Source: Actinomycetes bacterium
Lineage (GTDB): Bacteria > Actinomycetota > Actinomycetes > Actinomycetales > Cellulomonadaceae
Assembly: GCA_023390875.1 (NCBI GenBank)
Contig: JAEWCA010000286.1
Location: 1 to 6,380, forward strand
Direction: 5' to 3'
Length of the DNA stretch: 6,380 bases
In this document: positions 1 through 4,550 of the stretch, in pieces
How the letters are laid out: every line of letters begins with the position of its first letter
Position numbering within the stretch: position 1 is the first letter of the stretch
Notes under the pieces: model-generated
What the model saw: only the letters and a program-made list of their open reading frames with translations
What the model was told of the DNA's origin: nothing
Databases searched by the model: none
Made by a program: the position numbers and the translations under genes

Positions 1-33
1 GTCTCGTGGGCTCGCAGATGTGAAAAAGAGACC
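1..33. other. Residual Nextera sequencing adapter at contig end
   Basis: The first bases closely follow the Illumina Nextera Read 2 transposase adapter as I know it. Positions 1-14 (GTCTCGTGGGCTCG) are identical and about 30 of the first 34 bases agree, with mismatches near 15, 23, 25 and 33. Such a match in GC-rich genomic DNA is very unlikely by chance. These bases should be read as untrimmed adapter marking a true contig end, not as genome. The last 10 or so residues of the minus-strand reading frame crossing this stretch are therefore artificial. Confidence 0.88.
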
Positions 34-375
34 GGCCGCGGGCCGCACGACGTCGCGCACGCGCACGTCGACCCGCCCGACCTGCTGACCTGCCTGGCGT
101 GCGAGCTCGCGCGCGACCGCGTCCTGCACGGCCGTCGTGACGTGCGCCGCCGACGCGGGCCAGAGCAGGGCGATCTCGACGTCCACGGCGGCGTGGTCGC
201 CCGCACGACGCCAGAACACCCGCGGGAAGCCGCGGCCCAGCGTGCGCTCCACGGTGCCGGTGTGCTCCTCCGACGCGACGCCCGGGACCTGCAGGGCGAC
301 CTGGCGGGTGATGGCCGTCAACGCCCGGTCGGCGATCGTGAGCGAGCCGCGCCCGCCGGCGTCCTGGTCAGCCAC
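1..375 (-). CDS. Asp23/Gls24-like protein, 3' end cut by contig edge
   Basis: The GTG start at 375 is the only plausible one, because a TGA lies in frame at 390-388. The visible frame is 125 codons, of which about 114 are genomic; the rest are adapter. The protein begins VADQDAGGRGSLTIADRAL, continues through QVPGVASE and reaches a valine-rich VDVRVRDVV near the end. This is the usual Asp23 layout: an N-terminal 'I...A...IA....PGV' segment, a central VDVEIAL strand, and a C-terminal V-D-V-x-V strand. Asp23 proteins are cytoplasmic envelope or alkaline stress proteins held at the membrane by a small anchor protein. The gene overlaps the upstream membrane-protein gene by 8 bases (GTGGCTGA), implying coupled translation. 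Family assignment is by motif and operon context; the true C-terminus is missing. Confidence 0.72.
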   Translation of the reverse strand, partial: MADQDAGGRGSLTIADRALTAITRQVALQVPGVASEEHTGTVERTLGRGFPRVFWRRAGDHAAVDVEIALLWPASAAHVTTAVQDAVARELARQAGQQVGRVDVRVRDVVRPAAGLFFTSASPRD

Positions 376-547
376 GGCGTCGTCCGGTCAGCACACCGCT
401 CACGTCGAGACGACCGTCCACGGCCAGGCCGACCGCGACGCCGAGCCCGCCCAGCACCACGGCCAGCAGGAACATCGCGAACCCCCCGACCGCGGCGATC
501 AGCGCGAGCAGCAGACCTGCGAACAGGCCGATGGCAGCAGATGACAT
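368..547 (-). CDS. Small membrane protein of the Asp23 operon (DUF2273-like)
   Basis: This encodes 59 residues. About residues 4-45 are almost entirely hydrophobic (AIGLFAGLLLALIAAVGGFA then MFLLAVVLGGLGVAVGLAVDG), consistent with a two-helix membrane hairpin. The tail is short and basic and ends GRRRG. The ATG at 547 is preferred over a GTG at 553 because GAGGAG lies 5 bases before the ATG and overlaps the GTG itself. The Shine-Dalgarno sits in the last codons of the upstream Asp23-like gene, so translation is probably coupled. Small two-helix proteins (DUF2273 type) are regular members of Asp23 operons and are thought to help anchor Asp23 proteins at the membrane. I assign it by size, hydrophobicity and position, since sequence conservation is too low to be sure. 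Confidence 0.75.
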   Translation of the reverse strand: MSSAAIGLFAGLLLALIAAVGGFAMFLLAVVLGGLGVAVGLAVDGRLDVSGVLTGRRRG

Positions 548-549
548 GG

Positions 550-900
550 TCACTCCTCGGTCGAGACGTCAGGCAGGTCGATGTCGTCGACATGCACCCG
601 CACGGGCATGGGCGCGACGGCGGACACGGCGCGCTGGATCCGGCTCGCCGTGACCGCGACCGGCTGCGTCGCCGCGACGACGACGTGCACCTCGGTCCCG
701 CCGTCGTCGATCCGCACGCCCGTCACCCGGCGACCGGGCAGGTACGTGCCGAGGCCGCCGAACGGGCCCCCGTGCAGCCGCACGACCCCCGGCACGGCGA
801 GCACGACCGCGGCCACGACCTCGGCGACCGACTCGGGCGGCGGGACGTCGAGGGTGTTCGGGGCCGCGGCGAGCGGCTCCGGGTGGGTCAGGTCGCTCAC
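550..900 (-). CDS. Asp23/Gls24-like envelope stress protein (short paralogue)
   Basis: This is a 116-residue protein starting at GTG 900. The GTGA overlap with the stop of the upstream gene and an AGGAG 11 bases upstream fix the start. The N-terminus is loose and Pro/Ala-rich (VSDLTHPEPLAAAPNTLDVP). Then come VAEVVAAVVLAVPGVVRLHGG (about residues 25-45) and GVRIDDGGTEVHVVVAATQP (61-80). The end is ASRIQRAVSAVAPMPVRVHVDDIDLP (about 85-110). The pattern of an amphipathic helix leading to PGV, a central beta strand, a second helix and a terminal V-x-V-D-D strand is that of Asp23/Gls24. It lacks the longer linker of its upstream neighbour. It probably assembles with the other Asp23 paralogues at the inner face of the membrane; that role is inferred from the family. 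Confidence 0.8.
   Translation of the reverse strand: MSDLTHPEPLAAAPNTLDVPPPESVAEVVAAVVLAVPGVVRLHGGPFGGLGTYLPGRRVTGVRIDDGGTEVHVVVAATQPVAVTASRIQRAVSAVAPMPVRVHVDDIDLPDVSTEE
553..558 (-). promoter_or_regulatory. Ribosome binding site of the small membrane protein gene
   Basis: GAGGAG on the minus strand forms the last two sense codons (Glu-Glu) of the upstream Asp23-like gene. It lies 5 bases before the ATG at 547. It decides the start codon and indicates translational coupling. Confidence 0.6.
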
Positions 901-1355
901 TGGACCCGCTGCTCCTGCGGCGGCGCCGGCTGCGGGTCGTCCTGCGGCAGGTGCACGTCGTTGACGGCCACGTTGACCTCGACGACCCGCAGGCCGGTCA
1001 TCCGCTCGACCGCGCTGATCACGTTGCGGCGGATCCCGCTGGCCAGGTCGGTGATCGACACCCCGTACTCGGCGACGAGGTCGAGGTCGACCGCGGCCTC
1101 GGTCTCCCCCACCTCGACCGAGACGCCCTGGGCGTGGTTCGTCCGGGCACCGGGGATGCGCTCGCGGAGCGTGCCGAGCGCGCGAGCGGCACCACCGCCG
1201 AGCGCGTAGACGCCGCTGACCTCGCCTGCGGCGATGCCGGCGATCTTGCTCACCACGGTGTCGGCGATCGTGGTCGTGCCTTCGGGGGTCACCAGCGCGC
1301 TCTGGCGCGTCGCGGCCGCGGCGGCGGTGACGGTGGTGGCGGAGGACTCGGTCAT
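897..1355 (-). CDS. Asp23/Gls24 family envelope stress response protein
   Basis: This is a 152-residue protein and the best family match of the four paralogues. After a low-complexity Ala/Thr N-terminus come TTIADTVVSKIAGIAAGEVSGVY (about 28-50), a Gly-rich loop, and EAAVDLDLVAEYGVSITDLASGIRRNVISAVERMTGLRVVEVNVAVNDVHLP (about 86-137). The latter carries the Asp23 signature 'YG..I..LA..IR..V...VE.MTGL.V.EVNV.V.DV'. The tail is Pro/Gln-rich. The ATG at 1355 has GAGAGG 5 bases upstream. This is the first gene of the minus-strand operon and overlaps the next gene by 4 bases. Asp23 proteins are abundant cytosolic proteins recruited to the membrane under alkaline or cell-wall stress. Its promoter must lie in the divergent region shared with the sigma-factor gene, although I could not identify a -10 box on this strand. 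Confidence 0.9.
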   Translation of the reverse strand: MTESSATTVTAAAAATRQSALVTPEGTTTIADTVVSKIAGIAAGEVSGVYALGGGAARALGTLRERIPGARTNHAQGVSVEVGETEAAVDLDLVAEYGVSITDLASGIRRNVISAVERMTGLRVVEVNVAVNDVHLPQDDPQPAPPQEQRVQ

Positions 1356-1413
1356 GGTGGCCTCTCTCGACGGGTGCCACGGCGAGGACCTGACCGGTCG
1401 GTGCCGCGACGGT

Positions 1414-1428
1414 GACGAACAGTTCGTC
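1414..1428. promoter_or_regulatory. Perfect 15-bp palindrome in divergent intergenic region
   Basis: GACGAAC-A-GTTCGTC is a perfect 7-bp inverted repeat with a one-base centre. It sits between the Asp23 operon (start at 1355) and the sigma-factor gene (start at 1474 or 1510). Its location suits an operator controlling both directions. It contains GAAC on each strand, the core of ECF-type -35 elements, but I found no matching -10 at normal spacing. The role is therefore inferred from position and symmetry only. Confidence 0.45.
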
Positions 1429-1509
1429 TCCGTCCCGCCCGTTTCGTCACGCCGTCGCCCGGATCTCTTCCGGATGCGTCGGGCACCGCGCGGCCGGACA
1501 GTGCTCGGG

Positions 1510-2064
1510 ATGGACGACCAGGGGGCACTCGACGTCGTGCTCGCGAGGCGAGCAGCGCTGCACGACCACGCCGCGTTCGGGGCGATCGTGCAGCGGCACG
1601 GCCCTGCCCTCTACCGCTACGCCCGCCGCATGCTCGATGATCCACAGGACACCGAAGACTGCGTCCAGGAGGCGTTCGCCGCCGCCTGGACCGCACTGCC
1701 GCAGTTCGAGGGCCGCTCGTCCCTGCGCACCTGGCTGTTCTCGATCACCGCGCACAAGGTCCGCTCGCTGCAGCGCCGGCGGACCCGCACCGCACGTCCG
1801 CTGCCCCTCAGCCCCGAGGAGACGATCGACCCGCGGGCGCTCGACCCGCACGGCTCGCTCGAGCACGCCGACCTGCTGGCCGCGCTCGACGCGGCGCTGC
1901 GCGAGCTGCCGAGCGGGCCGCGGTCCGTCTGGCTCCTGCGGGAGGTGGAAGGCCTGAGCTACGACGAGATCGCCCAGGTGACCGCCACCAGCACGAGCAC
2001 CGTGCGCGGCCGGCTGCACCGGGCCCGAGCGCACCTGGTCAAGCGGATGGAGGGATGGCGATGA
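1510..2064 (+). CDS. ECF-type RNA polymerase sigma factor
   Basis: The protein has 184 residues from ATG 1510. Region 2 spans about 18-92: HDHAAFGAIVQRHGPALYRYARRML, then the DTEDCVQEAF signature (47-56), then RSSLRTWLFSITAHKVRSLQRRR, which covers the -10-recognising part. After a Pro-rich linker, region 4 spans about 123-178 with the helix-turn-helix GLSYDEIAQVTATSTSTVRGRLHRAR, which recognises the -35. The start is uncertain: ATG 1474 and GTG 1501 are in frame and none has a strong Shine-Dalgarno. I chose 1510 because family homology begins soon after it. The stop overlaps the next gene (ATGA), so the two are cotranslated. No recognisable anti-sigma gene follows; an Asp23-like protein takes its place. 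It diverges from the Asp23 operon, suggesting that operon as a regulatory target (inference). Confidence 0.9.
   Translation: MDDQGALDVVLARRAALHDHAAFGAIVQRHGPALYRYARRMLDDPQDTEDCVQEAFAAAWTALPQFEGRSSLRTWLFSITAHKVRSLQRRRTRTARPLPLSPEETIDPRALDPHGSLEHADLLAALDAALRELPSGPRSVWLLREVEGLSYDEIAQVTATSTSTVRGRLHRARAHLVKRMEGWR
2049..2054 (+). promoter_or_regulatory. Ribosome binding site for the sigma-linked Asp23-like gene
   Basis: GGAGGG lies within the last codons of the sigma-factor gene. It directly abuts an ATG at 2055 but is 6 bases from the ATG at 2061, so 2061 is the more likely start. The arrangement implies translational coupling. Confidence 0.6.
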
Positions 2065-2507
2065 ACGGCGAGCGGCTCCTCACCGAGGCCACCCGCGCCC
2101 TGCGCGAGCACACCGACGCCGGGTGGGTCGCCCTGCGCGACGACGTCGTCGCCGCCGCCGTCCGCGCCTTCCGGCCCTCCGCACCCGTCCGCGGCCGGCT
2201 GCCCGGCGGCGAGCTGTGGGTCACCAGCACCGTGCTCGTCGGCCAGGTCCGCGCCGCCCTCGACGGCCTGCCGGACGCGGCCGCGTCGCGCATCACGTGC
2301 AGCACCACGCCCGACGGCGACCTCGACCGGCTGACCGTCGAGGTCGTCGCCCTGTACGGCACCCCGCTGGTCCCGTTGGCGACCCGGATCCGGATCGCGG
2401 CGGCCGCCGCCGTCGCGACCACGCTCGGCACGGCCGACCCGCCGGTGTCCCGCATCCACGTCGACGTCTCGGTCGCGGACGTCACGGACGACCCCACGCT
2501 GGTGTGA
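2061..2507 (+). CDS. Asp23/Gls24-like protein coupled to the sigma factor
   Basis: This is a 148-residue protein. The N-terminal half (MNGERLLTEATRALREHTDAGWVALRDDVV) is helical and not typical of the family. The C-terminal half aligns with the classical Asp23 paralogue in this window: LTVEVVALYGTPLVPLATRIRIAAAAAVATTLG (about 91-123) and RIHVDVSVADVTDD (131-144) match 'VAEYGVSITDLASGIRRNVISAVERMTGL' and 'EVNVAVNDVHLP'. ATG 2061 overlaps the sigma stop codon, with GGAGGG just upstream; ATG 2055 is a possible alternative. Its position immediately after an ECF sigma gene is where an anti-sigma factor often sits, so it may modulate the sigma factor or be a product of the same stress regulon. It has no membrane segment. 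The Asp23 assignment is by internal comparison; the regulatory role is speculation. Confidence 0.78.
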   Translation: MNGERLLTEATRALREHTDAGWVALRDDVVAAAVRAFRPSAPVRGRLPGGELWVTSTVLVGQVRAALDGLPDAAASRITCSTTPDGDLDRLTVEVVALYGTPLVPLATRIRIAAAAAVATTLGTADPPVSRIHVDVSVADVTDDPTLV

Positions 2508-2534
2508 CCCGCCGCCACCCCGCCGGGCCGTGAC

Positions 2535-2540
2535 TACCCT
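2535..2540 (+). promoter_or_regulatory. -10 box of a leaderless promoter for arr
   Basis: TACCCT fits the actinobacterial TANNNT -10 consensus and is followed by exactly six bases and then the GTG start codon at 2547. Transcription would begin at or next to the start codon. This agrees with the lack of a Shine-Dalgarno before arr. No convincing -35 is seen, which is common for this promoter class. Confidence 0.6.
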
Positions 2541-2546
2541 GAACGC

Positions 2547-2960
2547 GTGAGCCAGCCGCTCGACGAAGGGCCGTTCTTCCACGGCACGAAGGCCGACCTG
2601 CGCACCGGGGACCTCCTGACCGCCGGGTTCCGGTCGAACTACCGCCCCGAGATCACCATGAACCACGTCTACTTCACCGCCCTCGTCGACGGCGCCGGCC
2701 TCGCCGCAGAGCTCGCCGCCGGCGACCTGGCACCACCTCGCGTCTACGAGGTCGAGCCGACCGGGCCGTTCGAGGACGACCCGAACGTCACCGACAAGAA
2801 GTTCCCCGGCAACCCCACCCGGTCGTACCGCAGCAGCGCACCCATCCGCGTCGTCCGCGAGGTCACCGACTGGCCGCGGCTGAGCCCCGAGGCGCTCGCA
2901 GGGTGGCGTGCACGGCTGGCGAGCCTCCTGGCCGACGAGCGGGGCGAGATCATCAACTGA
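2547..2960 (+). CDS. arr: NAD+-rifampin ADP-ribosyltransferase (Arr)
   Basis: The 137-residue protein is the full length of the Arr family. Arr transfers ADP-ribose from NAD+ to the ansa-chain C23 hydroxyl of rifamycins, inactivating them. Diagnostic segments are PFFHGTKADLRTGDLL (from residue 9), SNYRPEITMNHVYFTA (30-45), and EPTGPFEDDPNVTDKKFPGN followed by PTRSYRS (70-96). The C-terminus VREVTDWPRLSPEALAGWRARLASL is also typical. The three active-site residues reported for the Mycobacterium smegmatis enzyme (His19, Tyr49, Asp84) fall by constant offset on His12, Tyr42 and Asp77, so the enzyme looks intact. The GTG start has no Shine-Dalgarno and probably heads a leaderless mRNA. Codon use matches the neighbours, so it is likely a resident gene and not a recent mobile cassette, despite the insertion-sequence remnant downstream. 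Confidence 0.96.
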   Translation: MSQPLDEGPFFHGTKADLRTGDLLTAGFRSNYRPEITMNHVYFTALVDGAGLAAELAAGDLAPPRVYEVEPTGPFEDDPNVTDKKFPGNPTRSYRSSAPIRVVREVTDWPRLSPEALAGWRARLASLLADERGEIIN

Positions 2961-2969
2961 CGACGGCAC

Positions 2970-3053
2970 GGACGGCCGTCCACCCCGAGAGGATGGCCCG
3001 TCCTCACGCGGTCGTCGTGGAATCCCTCCGCAGAGCGGAGCGCGGGGCCCCGC
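2970..3053. terminator. Cluster of GC-rich hairpins after arr
   Basis: Four compact palindromes follow the arr stop: GGACGGCCGTCC (2970-2981); GAGGATG-GCC-CGTCCTC (2989-3005, one G-T pair); CTCCGC-AGA-GCGGAG (3026-3040); and GCGGGGCCCCGC (3042-3053). The second and third have ideal three-base loops. No T-run follows any of them, so intrinsic termination is plausible but unproven; GC-rich actinobacterial terminators often lack T-runs. They may instead be part of the damaged insertion-sequence boundary. Confidence 0.4.
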
Positions 3054-3089
3054 CCGGGGAGGCTGGATCAGCCCTTGCGCGGGGGGCCC

Positions 3090-3660
3090 GGGGCGCCGGT
3101 CGAGCTCGACAAGATCGTGCCCGCCTTGGGGAACATGACCGTCAGCCACCAGCAGATCCGGATCGGACCGGACCGGGCGGGCAGACCGCGCGGCTCTGGG
3201 CGGACTGCGAGTGGGTGCACGTGTCCATCGCCGCCCAGCGCATCAAGTCGGTGCGGTCCCGCCTGACCATCAACGACCTGGACCTCCTGCTCGCCCGCGG
3301 TGCGTGGCCGGCCGGAGACCTGCCTGCGTCCACCCGTGCCCGGCACCGGGACGGCGCGGTCGAGATCCGCCGGACCGTCAAGCGCAGTGGGACCACCTCG
3401 CTGGGCAACCAGACGTGCCCGGTGTCCGAGACGCTCGCGGGCCGCCGGGTGGGGGTGTTGATCGAGGACGACGCGCCGCTGATCTTCTTCGACCCGGCCA
3501 CCAGGATCATCCTGCGGACCAGGCCGAACCCCCTGGCCCGCGGTGAGCAGTACGCGCTCCAGCAGGCCGTGCCCGCCGGCGAACGACCCGCCCCGCGACC
3601 GAGCCGGTCACGGTGCAACGGCGCGCCTCGGCCACCGCCGTAATCGTCGTGGTCGGGCAG
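3090..3660 (+). pseudogene. IS481-family transposase remnant (C-terminal tail, frameshifted)
   Basis: The three plus-strand frames together spell the beta-rich C-terminal tail seen in many actinobacterial IS481-type transposases. It begins APVELDKIVPALGNMTVSHQQIRIGPDRAG. After a shift near 3182 it continues QTARLWADCEWVHVSIAAQRIK and then VEIRRTVKRSGTTSLGNQ, LAGRRVGVLIEDD and LRTRPNPLARGE. After a second shift near 3600 it continues EPVTVQRRASATAVIVVVGQ. Both shifts equal the loss of one base: restoring a C near 3182 gives RAGQTARLW, and one base near 3600 gives EPVTVQRRAS. The helix-turn-helix and DDE catalytic domains are absent, and resemblance fades after about 3660. The gene is dead, and no clear terminal inverted repeats or target duplication were found. 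Family assignment rests on recognition of the tail, not a search. Confidence 0.75.
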
Positions 3661-3716
3661 CCGAACCAGCGACCACGCCGTGCGCAGCATGAAGGGGCAA
3701 CGGCCGCGCACGGCGT
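3648..3716. repeat. Two overlapping inverted repeats upstream of the 3734 gene
   Basis: The first is CGTGGTCG (3648-3655) with CGACCACG (3670-3677), 14 bases apart. The second is ACGCCGTGCGC (3675-3685) with GCGCACGGCGT (3706-3716), a perfect 11-bp repeat 20 bases apart. They share 3675-3677, so both stems cannot form fully at once. The second ends 17 bases before the start codon at 3734. They could be a transcript switch, an operator or insertion-sequence debris. Confidence 0.5.
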
Positions 3717-3733
3717 AGGGCATCGTTCACCGA

Positions 3734-4318
3734 GTGAGCGCGCGGGAAGACTACGACCGGAAGACGGCCGCCCTGGTCGGACTACGGATCGAGGCCGTCG
3801 AGTACTGGGACATCCACCTCTACGGCGAACCACGAGAGTGGGACCACGGGGACTGGCATCACGCTGTCATGGGCGTCGCGCTCACGACCAGCACGGGGCC
3901 GGTGTCGGTGCTGTGGACCAACACGTTCTACCCGCATGGCGTCGAGGTCTTCCCCCACCCGATGACCTCATTCCTTCGCCAGGGCGAATACGGACCGGAG
4001 AACTGGTCGGTCACCGACCACCCCGAATGGCGGGCACGCACGGGCCAACAGATCACCGCCGCGACGACCCACTGGGAACAGATCGAGCTCGGCCCGGGCA
4101 GGAACGGCTACGGCCGCATCGTCGAGCCCGCGCGGACGGTCGCGGTGCCGGTCGCGCTCCGACTCGACCTGGCCGCCGGTCCGGTCTGGTTCATCGCCGG
4201 CATCTGGTCGCAACAAGACGACGCGCCCGCCATCCCCGACGACGAGATCGTCATCGCCTTCACCACGGACGCCATGCTCCGGTTCGGCTACCCCGCCGAC
4301 CCCTTCGCGCTGACCTGA
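3734..4318 (+). CDS. Hypothetical protein, Trp-rich, conserved-looking
   Basis: This 194-residue protein starts at GTG 3734 and has no signal peptide or membrane segment. It is rich in Trp and other aromatics: VGLRIEAVEYWDIHLYGE (15-32), WDHGDWHHAVMGVALTTSTG (36-55), VSVLWTNTFYPHGVEVF (57-73), THWEQIELGPG (112-122) and VPVALRLDLAAGPVWFIAGI (138-157). It ends in an acidic segment, IPDDEIVIAFTTDAMLRFGY. The composition suggests a compact cytoplasmic beta-rich domain. I believe similar uncharacterised proteins occur in other actinobacteria, but I cannot name a Pfam family. No good Shine-Dalgarno is visible; TAGGG lies 13 bases upstream. It stands alone between an IS remnant and a candidate terminator. 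An immunity-type role is conceivable given the effector-like gene nearby, but nothing in the sequence proves it. Confidence 0.85.
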   Translation: MSAREDYDRKTAALVGLRIEAVEYWDIHLYGEPREWDHGDWHHAVMGVALTTSTGPVSVLWTNTFYPHGVEVFPHPMTSFLRQGEYGPENWSVTDHPEWRARTGQQITAATTHWEQIELGPGRNGYGRIVEPARTVAVPVALRLDLAAGPVWFIAGIWSQQDDAPAIPDDEIVIAFTTDAMLRFGYPADPFALT

Positions 4319-4334
4319 CACATCGGGCGCGGTC

Positions 4335-4340
4335 TAGCAT
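4335..4340 (+). promoter_or_regulatory. Possible -10 box (TAGCAT)
   Basis: TAGCAT fits the TANNNT consensus in an otherwise A/T-poor stretch just after the stop of the 194-residue gene. It could drive the downstream plus-strand ORF. No -35 is recognisable, and a hairpin begins 8 bases after it, so this is a weak call. The overlapping CTAG (4334-4337) is also the known target-site core of IS481. Confidence 0.25.
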
Positions 4341-4347
4341 CGAGACA

Positions 4348-4366
4348 CAGCGGCCGCGCACCGCTG
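4348..4366 (+). terminator. Candidate terminator after the 194-residue gene
   Basis: CAGCGG (4348-4353) and CCGCTG (4361-4366) form a perfect 6-bp stem with a 7-base loop, 30 bases after the stop codon. No strict T-run follows, only a mildly pyrimidine-rich CCCTCCGTTTCCTC. Confidence 0.4.
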
Positions 4367-4390
4367 AACCCTCCGTTTCCTCGGCGATCT

Positions 4391-4432
4391 GTCAAGCAGG
4401 TCGTGAGACAGAAACGTCAAGAGGGTCCTGAG
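4391..4432. repeat. Imperfect 17-bp direct repeat, 25-bp period
   Basis: GTCAAGCAGGTCGTGAG (4391-4407) and GTCAAGAGGGTCCTGAG (4416-4432) agree at 14 of 17 positions. A third partial TCAAGACA follows at 4433-4440. The region is less GC-rich than its surroundings. I have the impression that similar spaced motifs occur near the ends of IS481-type elements, but cannot confirm it here. Other options are paired binding sites for a regulator. Confidence 0.5.
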
Positions 4433-4550
4433 TCAAGACATCGCGCAGGGCACGCCGGACGTCCGCACCAACCCAGGCGAGGGGCACGCCATCAAGTCGG
4501 CTACGTGCACGCTGCCTGATGACACGGACGACCCCGACGACTGGACTGGC

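Noticed and set aside
142..1209. 355-residue plus-strand ORF, rich in Arg, Ala and His
   Set aside because: It is antisense to the Asp23 operon, has low-complexity Arg-rich composition, no family motif and no plausible ribosome site; long shadow frames are expected at this GC content.
550..1380. 276-residue minus-strand ORF starting at 1380
   Set aside because: Only its last 116 residues, from GTG 900, are protein-like. The upstream part is an Arg-rich shadow of the Gls24 gene in another frame.
1417..1448. ECF-type promoter with GAAC and CGTC elements before the sigma gene
   Set aside because: The spacer between the two elements would be 24 bases, well beyond the usual 16-17, so autoregulation through this pair is not supported.
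1959..3149. 396-residue minus-strand ORF
   Set aside because: It is antisense to the sigma end, the coupled Asp23-like gene and arr, all of which have family support. The composition is Gly/Arg-rich with no motif.
3142..3723. 193-residue minus-strand ORF opposite the transposase remnant
   Set aside because: The plus-strand frames give recognisable IS481 tail segments, while this one shows no family signature.
3613..4431. 272-residue plus-strand ORF
   Set aside because: Only its first 15 or so residues (VQRRASATAVIVVVGQ) belong to the transposase remnant. The rest is an Arg/His-rich shadow of the 194-residue gene.
3090..4440. A complete IS481 element bounded by the transposase tail and the direct repeats
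   Set aside because: The repeats are direct, not terminal inverted. An unrelated 194-residue gene lies between them and the transposase tail, and no matching opposite end or target duplication was found.
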